A DNA stretch of 6,396 nt from an uncultured Acidimicrobiaceae bacterium (GTDB lineage: Bacteria > Actinomycetota > Acidimicrobiia > Acidimicrobiales > UBA8592): NCBI GenBank assembly GCA_913031515.1, contig CAJWET010000095.1:1-6396 (forward strand), in the 5' to 3' direction. A program made the position numbers and the translations under genes. The stretch's first letter is position 1; each line of letters starts with the position of its first letter. This document shows positions 6,096-6,396 of this stretch, in pieces. The notes below the pieces were generated by a model. The model did not search any database, was not told the origin of the DNA, and saw only the letters and a list, made by a program, of their open reading frames with translations.

Positions 6096-6396
6096 TTAAA
6101 GATTAAGCATTCCTCCGTCAACGCGAACGACTTGCCCTGTTACATAAGACGCAAGGTCAGAAGCGAGGAAGCAGACAACGTTCGCTATCTCTTCAGGGGT
6201 TCCCCATTTGGCAAGAGGTACACGCTTGACGAAGCTTTCCATCACAAACTCTTCTCCGAGTCTTTCAAAGGTTGGTTCCCACATTTCTGTTAAAACAAGT
6301 CCCGGCGCACACGCATTAACTCTTACCCCCTTACTGGCCCATTCATTGGAGAGATTCTTTGTCAGTGTGTTCAGACCCCCCTTTGAAGCTGCGTAA
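6096..6396 (-). CDS. Short-chain dehydrogenase/reductase (SDR), C-terminal part, 5' end cut by window edge
   Basis: The minus-strand frame stays open to the right edge, so the Met at 6284 is internal. About 99 C-terminal residues are visible out of a usual 250. The first visible residues YAASK give the catalytic Tyr-xxx-Lys of classical SDRs. RVNACAPGLVLTEM follows, the usual PG segment near the cofactor and substrate loop. WGTPEEIANVVCFLAS and YVTGQVVRVDGG are the standard C-terminal signatures. The enzyme is an NAD(P)-dependent alcohol dehydrogenase or ketone reductase of the FabG-like classical group; the Rossmann nucleotide-binding motif and the substrate-binding N-terminal part lie outside the window. 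It is upstream of two P450 genes on the same strand and may oxidise alcohols made by them. It could also be a general FabG paralogue. Confidence 0.92.
   Translation of the reverse strand, partial: YAASKGGLNTLTKNLSNEWASKGVRVNACAPGLVLTEMWEPTFERLGEEFVMESFVKRVPLAKWGTPEEIANVVCFLASDLASYVTGQVVRVDGGMLNL

Overview
The window is a dense stretch of bacterial or metagenomic DNA with two opposing gene arms that meet tail to tail. The base composition is AT-leaning (not counted). No rRNA, tRNA, CRISPR array, transposase or phage gene is visible. The MenB protein reads, from memory, most like the actinobacterial (mycobacterial) form. The diiron protein also resembles a family common in Actinomycetota. An uncultured, low-GC actinobacterium-like or neighbouring lineage is therefore a reasonable but weakly supported guess.

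The plus-strand arm (1-3340) holds, in order: the C-terminal part of an isopenicillin-N-synthase-like 2-oxoglutarate/Fe(II) oxygenase cut by the left edge; a small antibiotic-biosynthesis-monooxygenase (ABM) fold protein; a ferritin-like diiron oxygenase with a full set of six iron ligands; and a full-length 1,4-dihydroxy-2-naphthoyl-CoA synthase (MenB). Gaps are 36-68 bases, which fits one transcription unit. A small hairpin lies just before menB.

The minus-strand arm (6396 down to 3344) holds: the C-terminal part of a short-chain dehydrogenase cut by the right edge; a first cytochrome P450; a possible 43-residue small protein whose stop overlaps the next start; and a second, diverged P450 with an unusual heme-binding loop. 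The two arms are separated by only 3 bases (3341-3343). No gene-free stretch exceeds 300 bases; the longest is about 130 bases between the two P450 genes, and the small reading frame fills most of it.

Taken together, this is an oxidative tailoring or catabolic locus. It has five oxygenases of four chemical types (2OG-iron, cofactor-free ABM, diiron, two heme P450s), a dehydrogenase, and a ring-closing or CoA-ester enzyme of the crotonase family. The substrate cannot be read from the sequence. The presence of MenB and an ABM protein makes a naphthoate or quinone-type compound one candidate, but this is inference. No ferredoxin or ferredoxin reductase for the P450s and no other men gene is in the window.
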